A DNA stretch of 64,000 nucleotides from Hymenopus coronatus (lineage: Eukaryota; Arthropoda; Insecta; Mantodea; Hymenopodidae), in NCBI GenBank assembly GCA_030762935.1, contig CM060900.1, positions 386,841,132 through 386,905,131 on the forward strand, given 5' to 3'. The translations under genes were made by a program, and so were the position numbers. Positions 47,561 to 60,324 of this stretch are shown piece after piece. The first letter of the stretch is position 1. Each line of letters begins with the position of its first letter. The notes under the pieces were generated by a model. The model searched no databases and had not been told where the DNA came from. It saw only the letters and a list, made by a program, of their open reading frames with translations.

Positions 47561-48894
47561 AGTGATTTTCTCCGTTCCCCGATTTTGGCTGGTTACTGCG
47601 ATGAAAACTGCTCCTGGCATGAGCATTGGACCCCATGTGGAGCGGTGGCCCCAGTCTGACTGTTGAATGTCGGGGTGCTTCTATCTGGAAACCGTAGGGA
47701 TCCTGTTATTGTTGAGACGTTGCTCCTGGTTTCGGCCGTCCGGTGTGTTCTAAGCTCATCCTTGCCTCCTGGGGTCACCCACTCGTGGGGTGTAACTACA
47801 GTAACCTCAGGTTCGGTGCAAAATCCCCTCTGACTAGAGCTGGTCAAAACACGTGCAACTCTCCAGACTGTAGCAACGAAAATCTCGTGTATCGAGAACT
47901 AGTGCTCACGAGCGAGGCGACTCGAGTATTATCGTACCTACAGGCGAAGTAGGTTGCCGTTTGATTTGTAGTATAAACTGGTTTCGTAATGACTAGCGCC
48001 TGGATATTCAGGTTTTTACCTATTTTCTTCCTTGTGAGTAAGTTTGAACATTTCAAAGTACTTTTATGTTTCAAGCTGTTTGGATGCTAATGTGTGAATC
48101 TTATTAAAAAAAAAAAAATGTTAAAAATCAGGTTGTTTTAAACTTAGTAGAACAATTATAATTTTTTTCTTCAATTCATTTGAATTTGAATTTTTTAAGA
48201 ATGTTCTGAGAGTACATGTGGGGTTAGCCATGGAAAGAACTTGTTACAATTGTTATCTTGGTATAGAAATTGCGTATATTAAGTATGCGCCAATAATATT
48301 TTGCGATGTTGAAAGATTTTTCTGCCTATAGGAATATAGCAAAAAAACAGCAGAAAATTTGGAAATACATAGCAAGAGTGATTAGTTGTGAAGCTTGTTT
48401 TTTGTGCTTAGTAGATATTCATTAAAAATACATGCCGAATGTTTATTTAAAATGTTCTAGCACGAGTATACTTTGTAATAAATTGCCTTAAATTACATTA
48501 TGTATTACTAATACTCTTCCGTGAACAAAAATAATTTTCATATTTTTATTTGTATTATGTTATAAAACTACGCCAGTCTTCGACTTCTTTAAATAGGTAG
48601 GGTAATTTTTAAACCCAAAAAAGCTAGAAAAATTGTTGAAAAGCCCAAAAATTCAAGAAAATTGTTAAAAAACCTAAAGAGGCTATCAAAAAAATAATAA
48701 AAGGCTAAAATTATTAGGATAAAATCTATAATTTATGTGCTATGTATATAGCTTTATTTATGCTCAAACAACCATGTTCAGATTACAGCCGAAAATGGAA
48801 TTACTACTTGCTACATAAACGTCTTAGGAGTAATAAAATATATACACTTGTTTGTAATGAAAGTAGAGACCACTTCCACATATCTTCAGATTCT
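47561..48894. other. unassigned DNA
   Basis: 47561-47940 is GC-richer and open in several frames (for example 84 minus codons at 47593-47847) without any known domain; it may be an extension of the SINE or low-copy sequence. The remainder is AT-rich and featureless. Confidence 0.35.
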
Positions 48895-49142
48895 GTTTTT
48901 TTTTTTTTTTTTTTTTTTATGGAGGTAGAGTTTAACGTCCGCTTTTACTGCTCTGGCACCGCAGGTGATGACACTGAAGATACGTGAAGATGAAGCCCCG
49001 GTGGAATGTAATGAGGGGGGAAACCGGAGAAAACCCGCCCCTTCGCCGATTTGTCCACCATAAATCTCACATGCGGTCGCTTGGGATTGAACCCGGGCCG
49101 TCTAGGTGAGACGTGAGTGACCACTCGGCCACGGCGCGGCCT
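48895..49142 (-). repeat. tRNA-derived SINE (family 4), with poly-A tail
   Basis: On the minus strand: a head with GCCGTGGCCGAGTGGTCACT (A box, near 49140-49115) and GCCCGGGTTCAATCCCAAGC (B box, near 49100-49080), then a body with GGGTTTTCTCCGGTTTCC, and a poly-A tail shown as T's at 48897-48919. It is close to full length and closely similar to 55572-55775. Overlapping frames at 48742-48987 and 48945-49193 are not genes. Confidence 0.85.
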
Positions 49143-49929
49143 TAACAGATTCTGTGATAACACTTTTCCTAGCATGGGTAATTTATATATCATCCTTGTC
49201 CTGGTAGGCTATTTAAACCTTATATCATGTAAACAGATGGGAATAATATAACTTAAAGAACTGATTGTGCGAGTATCAGCACATTACACCGCAATCTTGC
49301 TATTAACGAGACTTATTAGTTGAGAATCTCGTAAGCTCGTTGGTCAAGCTCTCTCCTGCCAGCTGTGTGCGCAGCTCTGGCTGTGAGAGTCGTGCTTAGC
49401 GGCAGCGAGAAACGAGCAAGATTAAAAGTTGACTTGACCAGTTCCACTTCGGAACGTATCATTCCTGCTACATTACGCATCATTGCGGCCACCGACAACA
49501 GAAAGTCAGAATGTCACATTGTTTATTATTCTCACTTTGAGATGGCGAAAACATAAAAGGGTAAAGTATCGGCAACTGTGGAAGACGCATCACGCTCTGC
49601 GACCTACGTAGATTTACTCTGTGCAAACAGGAGGAAGTGATAAAGTGGGGAAACAACAGGAGGTCACAGCTGCAGGAAGACAGGCCATAGAGACGCGTGG
49701 AGTATCATAACAGTGGCTGAAAGTTCTTCATCCCGGAGCCGGGATCCGCCGTGCAGCTGCCAGCACCACAGGTTCCGTGTCTCGTCAAACGTCCTGGCCC
49801 TCGTCACGCCACCTCAAAGTCGAAAACAGCATTTTAGTGTGCATACAACCACACCATTTGCCAGCACTGCCTTACACCACGAGCCAAGAAGTACTCTGAA
49901 AAAATGATATGTAAATGGGAAGAAAGCGA
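49143..49929. other. unassigned GC-richer DNA
   Basis: 49320-49880 is richer in GC than average and open on both strands for 60-64 codons. It may contain low-copy or old repeat sequence, but no motif, tRNA head or protein domain can be named. Confidence 0.3.
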
Positions 49930-50035
49930 AATGATACAAGTCAGAGTGCGCGGCCAAAGAGGATCGAACGTGCTATCTCCCGAATGCAGTTCATACACTT
50001 TACCGTGGCGCCAGCTCGCTCGCTTTTAGTTGGCA
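49930..50035 (-). repeat. tRNA-derived SINE head fragment (family 2-like)
   Basis: On the minus strand: GCGAGCTGGCGCCACGGTAA, then GCATTCGGGAGATAGCACG with the B-box-like GTTCGATCC (about 49962-49970). GGGAGATAG next to GTTCGATCC is also found, slightly altered, at 15975-15992. Only the head and a little body are recognised. Confidence 0.6.
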
Positions 50036-53000
50036 AAGTTAATGTTTTCTTTTTCCTGCCTAATTCCTGCAATTGTTGGAATGTAGTGTCTAAAGTTACG
50101 ATAACAATGATTTATGAACGCGTTTGTAGTAAATCAGGATTCTTCAATTCGCTGCACTTCGCACAGCTTGCAATCAAGGCGTTCTCAGGTATAGTATGTT
50201 GTTTACTGACATCGAAAATAAGTCATTACTCGCACATGTTACACGCCACTGAAGCTTAGGGCCATTTGCTCCTATTTATTAAATCAACAGAGGGAATAGG
50301 AGTTTGAAAAGCAGCACACCACCCACGGTCATTTATTTTCCGGTCCTTCACTTCCACTGCTTGATCATCCTCCATTAGTAACCATCTAAATGCTTCTTCA
50401 ACTTACTCTGCAGATGTCCACCCTTGGATCTCCAAGGTTGCACGTGCACCGACTGTCTATTCTTTGTTTTATTCCAGGAGCAACTTCTCTCGAAAAACAT
50501 TCGTTTGGAAGGCCGATTTTTTTAAATGAGTGAATGTTCAAACTTTGACCGTAATTCTAAAATTGGCTTGTATAAAAAGGTGACAGTGCAAATATGACGA
50601 CAACAAAATCTGGTTTAAATTCAGATAACTCTCTATACCACAAAAATTTGTTTTATATATGTCCTACAAAATGTTGTTTCAAACGGTTATTCAAATTAGC
50701 TGGTATAAGCGTTTGCAGAAGTGATTTTATTACAATTTCCGTTACAGATACAAACAGAATAGGGAGATTCATATATTTTAAAATATTATCACTGTGTATT
50801 GGATATGAAGTTCCATGTTCTTTCTATATTAACTGGAGGAACAAATAAAGGTTGAGCACTTAAAACCGAAATAAAATATCTACTGAAATATTTAAAAAAA
50901 TGTTTTTGGATGTCTGTTAAATGGCTGATGGCAGCAAAAAGAAATGAAATAAACCTTAAGTTTTAGAAACCTCTACATAATTTCTCTACTAAAGTTTTGT
51001 CTATCTCTTATGATTTACCTGTTATATCAAATAATACAAAATTATTAAAATGCATTAGAGATGTTGCTTGTATAATACTTTGGATAGTAGTTCAGAAGCC
51101 GTTTATGAAATAATTCTTCTAACATTTATGAAACACTGATAGTATTACTATAGACCGGTTTTTTTTGACCAATTATTTCTTTCCCCTTTTCAAAATAACG
51201 GTTAAACAATAGCCAATTTGGGGCAAGAAAAGTGCCACTGCTAAAAGATGCATTGCAAAGGTCTTTTTGAAATTAGATGTGCATAATTTTTAATAGGAAG
51301 TCGATTATGTCATAATTTAATACTGCGGCAATTTTAGGTTTAAGATTATTTGTAATGTGTAGAATTCCATTTCTTTTGTCGGAATAAGGTACACTTAATC
51401 TTTATATGCTGCTGGCTTCCTAGGTATGCAAACAGATTGTTTTAAAAACAATTTTATTGGGTTTTCCACTGTATACTAAAGTAGGCGTTGAAAATATTAG
51501 CTTCTTCAGTAGAGTGTGAGAGATACTTTGCTTTTCATTATTGCAAAAATTTATTGATCTGGGTTAAATTATATAGATATTGGGTTTGTTTTAATTACAT
51601 TCCATTTAGCCTGTTTTTATTATTTTGTTATTTATCTACCATCTCCTAATATTCCTATTATTATTGTTGTTGCTTTTATATATCCTTTATAATAACATTT
51701 TAAATTATGACTAGACGGATGAGTGCTTAATAGTAATTCATGAGGTGTTGCGTCATATTATTTACTTATGACTGAAGTAATTCAGTAGTAGCCACTATTA
51801 TTAAGTTGTTTTTTATTGCTTTACAATAAATTAGCCATAATTAAATAAGCATGTAATGTTTGTATGAATAATTTGAATTTGCTTGACACGTTGCCATTGT
51901 GAATTTCCTTTCAGTAAACTTGGCTAAGTAACAACATGAAACGGGCGTTTTTATCATCCGTGATTTATAGCTTAAGTTGATATAATTGTGGTAGGAGGTA
52001 TTATCTTTTGAGCACCGTGCTCAATAAAGCCCTGTTACACACTATTAGGGTTGAAGTTTGCAAAACGTTGGATTATAATGAGAAGAACTTTTATGTCACA
52101 AGTGTAGAACCACATGCAGTTTGTTATACATTGCCAGGGGAATTATTAATGCTGATGCATATTTTTATTTGCTGTAAACACTTTATTAAATTAACCATAA
52201 ATTATTACCATTTTATGTTGTTTTTTTTTAATTTGATTTAGTACATGTATACCTGATCATTCAAATTCTTTTTCCTTTATGTCTTGTAAATTTCAGAGCA
52301 TCTTAAAGTCAATGCGGTTATTCTTCACAAAGATGCATTAAAAGCGGCTCTATAGTAGAAAACTATGAATCTAAAGAGAGACAAATTAGTAAATCAAAGG
52401 GTATCTTCCCTGAGCCAGTGTTCACCAAAACATATTCGCTTCTTTAAATTGTGTTGAAAGAGGACGCTTAGCTCATTAGTCTTGGTACTGGTGATTTGCA
52501 TGGTAAGTAAGCCAAGTAACTACCAACTTTATTAAAATATACCGTATTGTGACGCAGGGGCTATGGGTGAAGCTTTGGCAGGTCGGCATCAAGCAGATAA
52601 AAGATAAATAAGGATAAGCAGCGCTTTCACCAAGCGTAAACACCGCGCTGTTTAAAGCAAACTAAAATCTTCGGAATGTTTCTGTTTTCCCCGTCTCCAG
52701 CACACTTCCGAAACGTTCTTGAAGGTTTTCTTGAGATATCAGCTGCTACACGAGCAAGCGTTCAGGGGTGATCGAGGCAGTTGGTGAGCTAGTGAGTTAA
52801 TGAGTGCTTTTTAGGTGCGACTGTACTAAAATGCATTTATCAATTTTAATTTCATTTCATACATCAGCAGTGCACACGGTTTCTGGTACAATAATATGTA
52901 ATAAAACGGGCATTAAACACCAGTAAGCAATTGTTTTTTGCAACATCTTAAACATGAGGGTTTTTAGGTAAGCTTTACTCCAAATTTCGCTTTCATTCAT

Positions 53001-54900
53001 CAGGAGATTTCATACTCTTTATGTCCTCCTTTCGTTTTCAGGTACATATTTACCTCATATTCGAGAAGTCCAGAGTTCAAATATCGTATAGGGCGAGACC
53101 CAGGGTTTTTCCTCATTCTGAGAAGACGAATTCGAGTAACTTTTAAACTCTATGGACCCCGGGCTTATTTGAGGATCACTTCAACCATATCATTCATCTT
53201 TGGATGTGACCTGTCAGCTCAAAGATCGTTAAAGCAAAGAAAAAAGAAAAGAATAAACATCAATTTGGGTTTTTTATAAAAACAAAACATGGAAAAGGGG
53301 TAAAACTAAGAGAGAAAAGAGTAATAAAAGGGGGATTAAATTGAAAAAGGTGCTGAAAGTGCGAACACCGTAAAAATGAAAAAAGTGTAACTAAAATACA
53401 GTTAGAAGTGTTTATTTCATGTTTTCTTTGTGTGACAATTCGTTTTGGGTACTTAAGCAGCAAAATAAAATAAAGATTAAGCAACTTAACTTCCTAGTTC
53501 TAGTTGTAAACTGTCTTAACCTTACAGTAGAACATTTTCTCCGAAATCAGGGAAATCAACACACGCAGTAGCAGATTTACTGCCATGTCTTGATCGAAGA
53601 CAGCACAAATAGACAGACAGACCTTTTGTAATGGTATCCGTAATATATTTACTGTAATAAAATTGTTTGCCAATATAAGAAATTATCGCGTAGTGTCTTG
53701 ATGCTTGTTTAACAATAGTTGTAGCAATGGAATGAGGGCGTATGCAATGCAGACTCCCTGTGCCTTGTGATGTGGCATGGCTGGGACTAATGAAGGTTCC
53801 GAGGGCTGTATCAAGTATAATGTGTGCCTGGTTAGACTTTAATTTATCGTATGACACGGGGCGGACTTGCTCCAGATTAGATCACTCCCACCCATTTGCT
53901 AATGGCGCCTCCAAAGCCAATGGTCTCTCCTCTTGATGACGTAATTATGACGTAACCAAGAAAGACCATGTAATCTTGCACAGCTAAGGGCAGCTTGGAG
54001 ATTAAAATCAGTTCATCAACCCCTGCAGCTAAATTGAAGTGAACTTTGTGGTGTCTTTTAAGTTCCAGGAATACTAAAGTAGTACACGTGTTTTGGAGGT
54101 ACTGCATTATTCCAGATGATACAAAATCTCTCCCGTCAGGTGGAGAAAATATAGGCATATCTGGCAGCTGAGACAGGTTTTATGTTACTCCCATGGAAGT
54201 ATTCTAAGATCCAAATAAGTGAAATCTACTGTCAGTTCTTGAGAGATATTCCAAAGGGATGTTCCAAAGCTTGCTTCCTCTAAATGCTGTAGTTGAATCC
54301 ACTGAGAAGTCATTAACCTTTTCCTTAGTGCACTAAGATAGGATGTAAGGTATTAATAAAGGCGATTATAAAGATGTGCACATTGCTAAACCCCTTCCAA
54401 TAATTACTGTTATTTTGGAATTTGAATTAGACTTGCGGGCTTAAAACTGATCCCGAAACCAAATATAGCTAAAAATGTGTACAGCATGACACTAAAACAC
54501 TATTTTATGCCTTCTCCTTTGGCACTTGGACATACCCGAAAATTCGGCTGGAGTTTGGGCTGAACATGTTGAATGATTCGCTAAATATAGCTCAGAGAGT
54601 GTGGCGATACAGTGGCAGGTGCACTTGGAGTCTTACATCAAGGCATACAAAGGGGTGAAAGAGATTGCAAAATATATAAAAATAATTTCTCGTTAGTTTT
54701 TCTGTTTGTGGAAAAATTTATTGTATCTTAATGGAATCTGCACGTTATCAGTCACGTAAATAACTGCCATATATACACATTTTAGAACGTATAGCATTTC
54801 CATGGTCATATTTGGACTCAGCAGCGTTTAGTCTGAACAGCCCGTATATACCAATCAATTGTATCATAGGACAAGCGTTGGAAAAGTACATTCAAACTGA
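50036..54900. other. unassigned DNA, no gene seen
   Basis: About 4.9 kb with no recognised gene. A short fragment at about 50985-51100 resembles the TTTTGTCTATCTCTTA..TTTACCTGTTAT part of family A. A possible degenerate SINE B box lies near 53070. The minus frames 53522-53857 (111 codons) and 53877-54158 (93 codons) flank a paired bZIP motif and have no domain signature. Confidence 0.4.
53937..53956. promoter_or_regulatory. paired bZIP (ATF/CRE-type) motifs
   Basis: TGACGTAATTATGACGTAAC holds TGACGTAA twice in the same direction, 11 bp apart, about one helical turn. TGACGTAA is a half-palindromic site for ATF/CREB and PAR-type bZIP factors. A pair one helical turn apart is less likely by chance than a single site. 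No promoter or gene is identified beside it. Confidence 0.3.
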
Positions 54901-54985
54901 AAAATTCAATGCCTAGCTGGGTTTTGAACCACGGCTTTCCTGGTCTCCGTCCAGTTGCTCTAATCATTGGGCTACATGCCGACAC
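54900..54985 (-). repeat. tRNA-derived SINE head (family 5)
   Basis: On the minus strand: GTAGCCCAATGATTAGAGCA (A-box region, near 54977-54955), an anticodon-like arm CTGG..CCAG, and GTGGTTCAAAACCCAGC (B box, near 54925-54909). The acceptor stem is not conserved, so it is a SINE or tRNA relic and not a tRNA gene. The body cannot be delimited. Confidence 0.6.
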
Positions 54986-55325
54986 GGTATTAAATTTCTA
55001 AACTGACTCTAAATTCTCCCGTTAAATTGCAACATCTCAAATTATTTGAGATGATATACCCCAAAGGCGACTTACAATCTAATCAGTACCTTAAGTCCTG
55101 GACTTCAAACTTTAACTATTCGGTAAATCATTGTCAATTAATTGTTTCTTCCACATTAGTCGTGCGCAGGACAGTTGTTGGAAAGGTAGAGTCAGTCGCA
55201 TATAATTTTCTCAGGTAACGAGAAGGAGGTTCTAGCCAGTGTTTAGTACTTTGTAGACTTTGTAAAATTCTAGTGTTATTGGATTGTTTAGATCGCATGG
55301 AGTCATACACCAGGTCCCGAGTTCA

Positions 55326-55396
55326 TTCACTTGTTGTAGTAGTAGGAGTAGTGGTAGTGGTAGCGGTAGTGGTAGTGGTGGTGGTGGTGGTAGTCT
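55326..55396. repeat. trinucleotide-type simple repeat (GTA/GTG)n
   Basis: Alternating GTAGTAG and GTGGTGG units give poly-Val on the plus strand and poly-Thr/Pro on the minus strand; the long frames at 55232-55530 are artefacts of this repeat. Confidence 0.9.
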
Positions 55397-55571
55397 GGGA
55401 AAGAAAATTAAGTAAATCTGAAACATTTAAAGGAAGAAGTTTTTTTTTTTTCAGAGAAACAAATGGAAAAGTGAAGGAACAGAGTTTACAAAATAGCGAG
55501 CGGTATAAATGCAATTATACACAAAAATAAGATAATACATAATTCTATTGAATTAAGGCAAGCATATAATG

Positions 55572-55775
55572 CTTTTTTTTTTTTTTTTTAGTGTCTAACG
55601 CCCGCTTTTACTCTCTGGCACCGCAGGCGATGACACTGATGATACATGAAGATGGAGCCCCGATGGAACGTGATGGCGGGGGAAACCGGAGAACCCGGAG
55701 AAAACCCGCCCCTGCGCCGCTTTGTCCACCACAAATCTCACATTCGGTCGCTTGGGATCGGGCCCGGCGGCCATA
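55572..55775 (-). repeat. tRNA-derived SINE (family 4), 5'-truncated
   Basis: Closely similar to 48895-49142 over the body, with poly-A tail shown as T's at 55573-55589. The copy stops just after the B-box region (GGGCCCGGCGG at about 55759-55769), so the A-box half of the tRNA head is missing. It has an extra AACCCGGAG-type unit in the GGAAACCGGAG block compared with the other copy. The frames at 55591-55875 and 55608-55823 are not genes. Confidence 0.85.
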
Positions 55776-57124
55776 TAATGCTTCGTTATCTATTGATGGA
55801 CGAAGAATACTAATTTGTTTCATAGAAGCTTTATTTCTTACCTATTTATCTGTCAATGAGTATTTCTGCTTATAATATTTAAAACTTTCATTAGATAAAA
55901 TATCATTTTAGAGTAGGTGTACGCCCTGGAAAGCGTTGAAGCTCCTGAAAATTTCGTGTATTCCCTTTTTGGGATGAACTCAATTAGTGTTTTCATCTCA
56001 CTTAGGGATGCTTATAAATTATGACGCTATACACTGAATTTTTGTTTAGACGAATGTTAATCAGGATAGCGTTCTAAATTACAATTTATGGATTAACGAC
56101 CAGGCTGTTAGTTGATCCACCGCTAATATGACTTGAAAAATTCACTCCTAAGCAACACTGAGAAGGTGGCATTAATTGTATCGTTATAGATCTCTGAATT
56201 CTCCTGATGTATACAGCATTGCCAAACACAAATGAAAACATATTTTGCACTATGAAAAAGGTTTCTTAGCGCATTACCATTTCGCCAGGGAACCATTGCA
56301 TATTTTTGTAACGCATATTCTTACTGTGTTAAAACTGCTTCAGATGTATTTGAAGTTCAATACAAATTAATGATATGCGTGGCATAGAAATAACATTTAA
56401 ATATTTGTATCACAAATCGACTTTTGTGAGAGGTGAAAACCAAAATAAAAAGGGAGTATAATAAATTCTTAAGTGCCCATAAAGGCAGTAAACAAAACAT
56501 CAACTGAGGAAAGCTTAAAAGTTAATCAGTAATAACTAAGACAGTAACAAATGCTTCGGATACATTTTAATAATACTTCAAACCCTATTTTATTTAAGTT
56601 ATATCAAGCTATACATGGTTGTTAAAGTAAATTAGTTTATAAATAACATTACAAGAAATTAAAAATGAATTATAATTTTAAAAGTTATTGGCATAGCATT
56701 TAAGGTACCCATTTGGTTTTGCCATGCCATACCTCAAACACATAGTACGGTAATCAAAACGGTTACAATTGGCTTTGACAAAATAAAAGGAACTAACAAA
56801 AGCTTTCCATATAAACTGTTGTTTGGGATCGGAAGAATTCCATGGAAATATTTGAGTTATATTTTTAAGCGGTGTTTAAGGACCGATTTCAGTATGTATT
56901 ACACTTTTAACTTATATATCAGATGCACACAAGTCATAGACACATCTTTGGCCAAAACGTTTTGTTTTTAACTCAGGTATGTCAAAACTCAATTTTTAGC
57001 ATTATCATAGTTTTTGGGCGCTGTGTAATATAGTATAGTCTTAAGCAAATGGCATAGAAGGTAGTAAGAATGTTCAAACAAGTAGAAAAGTGCTATATAT
57101 CAATATCAATCACTAATTAATTAT
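55776..57124. other. unassigned AT-rich DNA
   Basis: No gene, SINE or shared repeat recognised. Confidence 0.4.
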
Positions 57125-57147
57125 ACTCTGATTGAATCAATCAGAGT
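57125..57147. other. perfect 11-bp stem hairpin
   Basis: ACTCTGATTGA and TCAATCAGAGT are exact inverted copies around a single central A. It lies in AT-rich DNA with no recognised gene; function unknown. Confidence 0.6.
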
Positions 57148-57269
57148 AAAATAAAGTTGAACATTAATTTCAGAAAAGACCATCACTGAGTTTATAAATT
57201 TGGCAGGAGAAACTCGGGTGATGAAAAATCAGATAGCAAATTCTCAATTTTGCATGTAATTATTTTGGC

Positions 57270-57500
57270 TAGATTCATGTCTCATCGATTTGTTTGGGTG
57301 TTCATTTAATGAAAACGCCCTGTGCCTTCGTGCCTCTTGACCTGTGAGCTGCAGGTCATGAAATTGCTCGATGAATGAACCATCTCAGAGGCTGGCCAAG
57401 TACGCACCGTTACACTCTAGGTCAGCGCCAGTAATGAAACAAGGCGTGCCATAGTTTGCTTACTATGGCCAATTCGTCTTGAACGTATCTTTTGTTGGCT
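57270..57500. promoter_or_regulatory. candidate conserved non-coding block with inverted AGGTCA half-sites
   Basis: This block is GC-richer and less repetitive than its surroundings. TGACCTG (57338-57344) and CAGGTCA (57352-57358) form a 7-bp inverted pair with a 7-bp spacer, equivalent to everted nuclear-receptor half-sites AGGTCA nine bases apart. Conservation cannot be judged from one sequence, so the regulatory label is a hypothesis. Confidence 0.2.
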
Positions 57501-58115
57501 CATATTTCCTGGCATATTTGTTTTAGTAGGAAAGGCGTTGCTGCTTCACAACAGATTTGGCAAAGATGGAAGCATGTGAATGAAAATCCTTGTGCACGGA
57601 ATACTGATACAGCTGTTCGTGGTTAGCATTACTCAAGACATACCGTAGCTGGCGCCACCGCCGTGGAACGCAACTCGTAGTAAAATCCTATAGCATCTTA
57701 AGAAACCGAACGAACAAATAACCAAATGCCAATACATGATCGGCGAAACCCTTTGAACGTTGTCAAGTACTTCTGATGTTAATTTCGCAGAGTAGGCGAA
57801 TACTTGGAACCTGTAGCGCTGACAGTGGTAAGTTAATGGGTGAGGAATATTGCGGTATAGGTTTTCAAGAATGGAAGATGCAAGCTGCAAATAAACCCAG
57901 TTATAGTGATTATCATTGCTTGAACCATAAATATATGTATTTGCGCGTCCAGCAATGAATCCTAATGTAAATGTGTTTCATGTAAAACGATTAAAAATAT
58001 TAATTTTAAAACAGTCTTCGGTCAAGGATTGTTTTATCCGGCCAAAACTCACGATATGTCTACGGGATACTGGGAGTTAAATTTGGACTACAATGTGTTA
58101 GAAGAAAGAAAAAAA
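57501..58115. other. unassigned DNA
   Basis: Overlapping frames at 57633-57890 (minus) and 57776-57958 (plus) show no domain signature. No repeat recognised. Confidence 0.35.
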
Positions 58116-58119
58116 AATA

Positions 58120-58700
58120 GAAAATATCCATTGGAACCTTTGGAAACCTCTGGGGAATAAATATTTAGCTTTTATACCCTTGCTTCCGGCTCTACAGCCA
58201 TTTAAAAACCGTAATTATACATATGCTTCTTTACATAAAAAGCGATTTTTTTCTAAACTAGATCTTCACACATTCTAAATGTTTCATGTTTCTCTGTTAT
58301 TGTTTAAATGCAACCAAATTTTCCCAAAATATACAAAACATCTATTGTAATATCACAAATTTCAAAATTATCCTAATACCAATACTAATTATTAAAGAGT
58401 AATTTTATGAAAAATTATTAGTTTTAAAGATGAAAATTCATAATTTTTTAAAAAAATTATAATCATTCAGTAATCAAATCTGTTGAAATAGCAGCCGTTT
58501 AAAGTTTTTGTTTGTGGTTCAAAGGTCCAACTCAAAAAAATCCCCCAAAAATTCTCAATTTTGATAATGTAGTATATTTACGATACATAATAAAATTAGT
58601 TTATATCTTGTAATGTATTTTCCAGTTATAATGACATTTTGTATTCATAGTAATGCAATCACAATAGCCGTTTTAGAGAAATATATATAGAAGTTTGAAG
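58120..58700 (+). repeat. interspersed repeat family B, copy 2
   Basis: Same orientation and block order as 4600-5230: GGAACCTTTGG, CTTCCGGCTCTACAGCC then ATTTAAA, TTGTGGTTCAAAGG, and TAATGCAATCACAATAGCC with AGAAATATATATAGAAG at the right end. Divergence between the two copies is substantial, indicating old insertions. Confidence 0.5.
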
Positions 58701-60004
58701 CTTCACTCCCAGTGTACGTTAAAGGGTGCTATACAACTGAAATAACAAAAAATAAATAAATAAAAAAAATAATGGAAAGTATATTATGTATATTGCTGAA
58801 TGTTATACTTATAAGCAGTGCTTTCGAAATTCTAATTACACATCTATTGCATCTGCTTCGTTTCTTCTGAACATAACCGGAAAATGTCGATGATTTGAAA
58901 ATAACTGCAGTCAACATTTGCGGTAACTTTGCTGATCAGTTATTTTTTTTGTCCAACGACATTTTGTATCGTTTATGGATTTCAGTGTTGTCTCCCCTAG
59001 TAAAGCAATTCCTTAGGTCGGACCACCCGCAAGGCGCGGGTAAGACCGGAGCAAATGAGGGTCAAGATGAATATGGGAATGATATGCCACCCGCAGAGGC
59101 TAACCTAGATTAACTAGTGAAAATCACCATGGGGATCATTGTAATCCTTAAATCAATCCCCAAGGAATGACCAGGATTACAGACGTCTAGACCAATACAC
59201 GATAGGCGCTTTCAATGTTATTGCTGCGGTCTGCCAAAATCACCAAAGTTATTTAAAACAACAGAACTAGTTGTGTGTGACCAACGGCGTGCAACCCATT
59301 TCAACAATTAATTCATTCACTCATTTAGTTATTTTAATAAAGCATTAATGCAAAATCAGTCGCTAATTCAAAGATACATCTATTTGTCAACGTGGAGTGG
59401 TGAATTTTGTATCAGGAAATTTCTCGAATAGTAAAGCAATTGCTACTAACCTTTGCATATTGGTTTACAACATTCCTTTAGGATATTATGATGGTCCATG
59501 CCGTCCTCTGTTCCTATAAGTTTATATATATATATATATATGTTTAATATTTAATGTATGTTAAATGGAACTACAGTAGTTTAATTAACAACAGTGATAT
59601 CCATCATTATTCTACAAGACACAATTACCTACTTGTCACGTTAAGGCTGTTATACATCTGCATCTGTTTCTTTGTTCAACAAATTACCACATGAGATGCA
59701 TGTTTTAAATATTGATGTTTTCAAGAAAAGGACCAAGGATTACTGAACCAATAACCCGTTTTATGACCTAAGAGAGTTTTATATATCCCCTTTAAATGTA
59801 TAATATTAATTAATCTTGTCACCACGACTGTTTAGCAATAAATTCAGTTGTTCTTAGCCACCACAAATTATTATGGTTAGTCGTCACCAGCTCTCACAGC
59901 CTTAAATCTTTACTCAGTCGGACTTTTCCTGAGCTTTCATTACTAAGATAAATTTCGGACAATCGTAGGTGGCAAAAATCTCCGAAATAATTCACGCGTT
60001 TCAA
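58701..60004. other. unassigned AT-rich DNA
   Basis: A TA dinucleotide run lies at about 59521-59540. No gene or repeat family recognised; the 72-codon frame at 58895-59113 has no domain. Confidence 0.4.
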
Positions 60005-60110
60005 AGTAGGCTAGCTCCGTAGCTCAGTCGGTAGAGTGTCTATACGAGATTCAATTTCCGACTGGGGAAAGGGATTTTTCTGCAGCTCAGATTATTTGCT
60101 AACCTCACAA
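60005..60110 (+). repeat. tRNA-derived SINE head (family 6)
   Basis: CGTAGCTCAGTCGGTAGAGT (A-box region, about 60014-60033) is followed by GAGATTCAATTTCCGACT (B-box-like, about 60047-60064). The anticodon arm is collapsed, so this is a SINE rather than a tRNA gene. The body downstream is not clearly delimited. Confidence 0.65.
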
Positions 60111-60324
60111 GAGGTTGGAGGTATGAATGTGTATGTGTGTGATCAAATGATTTAAATTAAAGAAAAATAGATCCCCAATGACATTAGAGCACGAGTTAAT
60201 ATCATCGCCTATAGGCAAGGAAGTGCATCCGATAGAACCATGCAGTTAAAGGCAACTAGGCAACTACCTAACTCAAAGTATGTACTGAAAATCATTAATT
60301 TTTAAAGAGAGCGTTATAATAACT

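Noticed and set aside
53050..53200. Possible SINE with a GAGTTCAAAT B-box-like element
   Set aside because: No A box at the right spacing and no body shared with other copies.
55232..55530. Poly-Val and poly-Thr open frames
   Set aside because: Produced by a GTA/GTG simple repeat.
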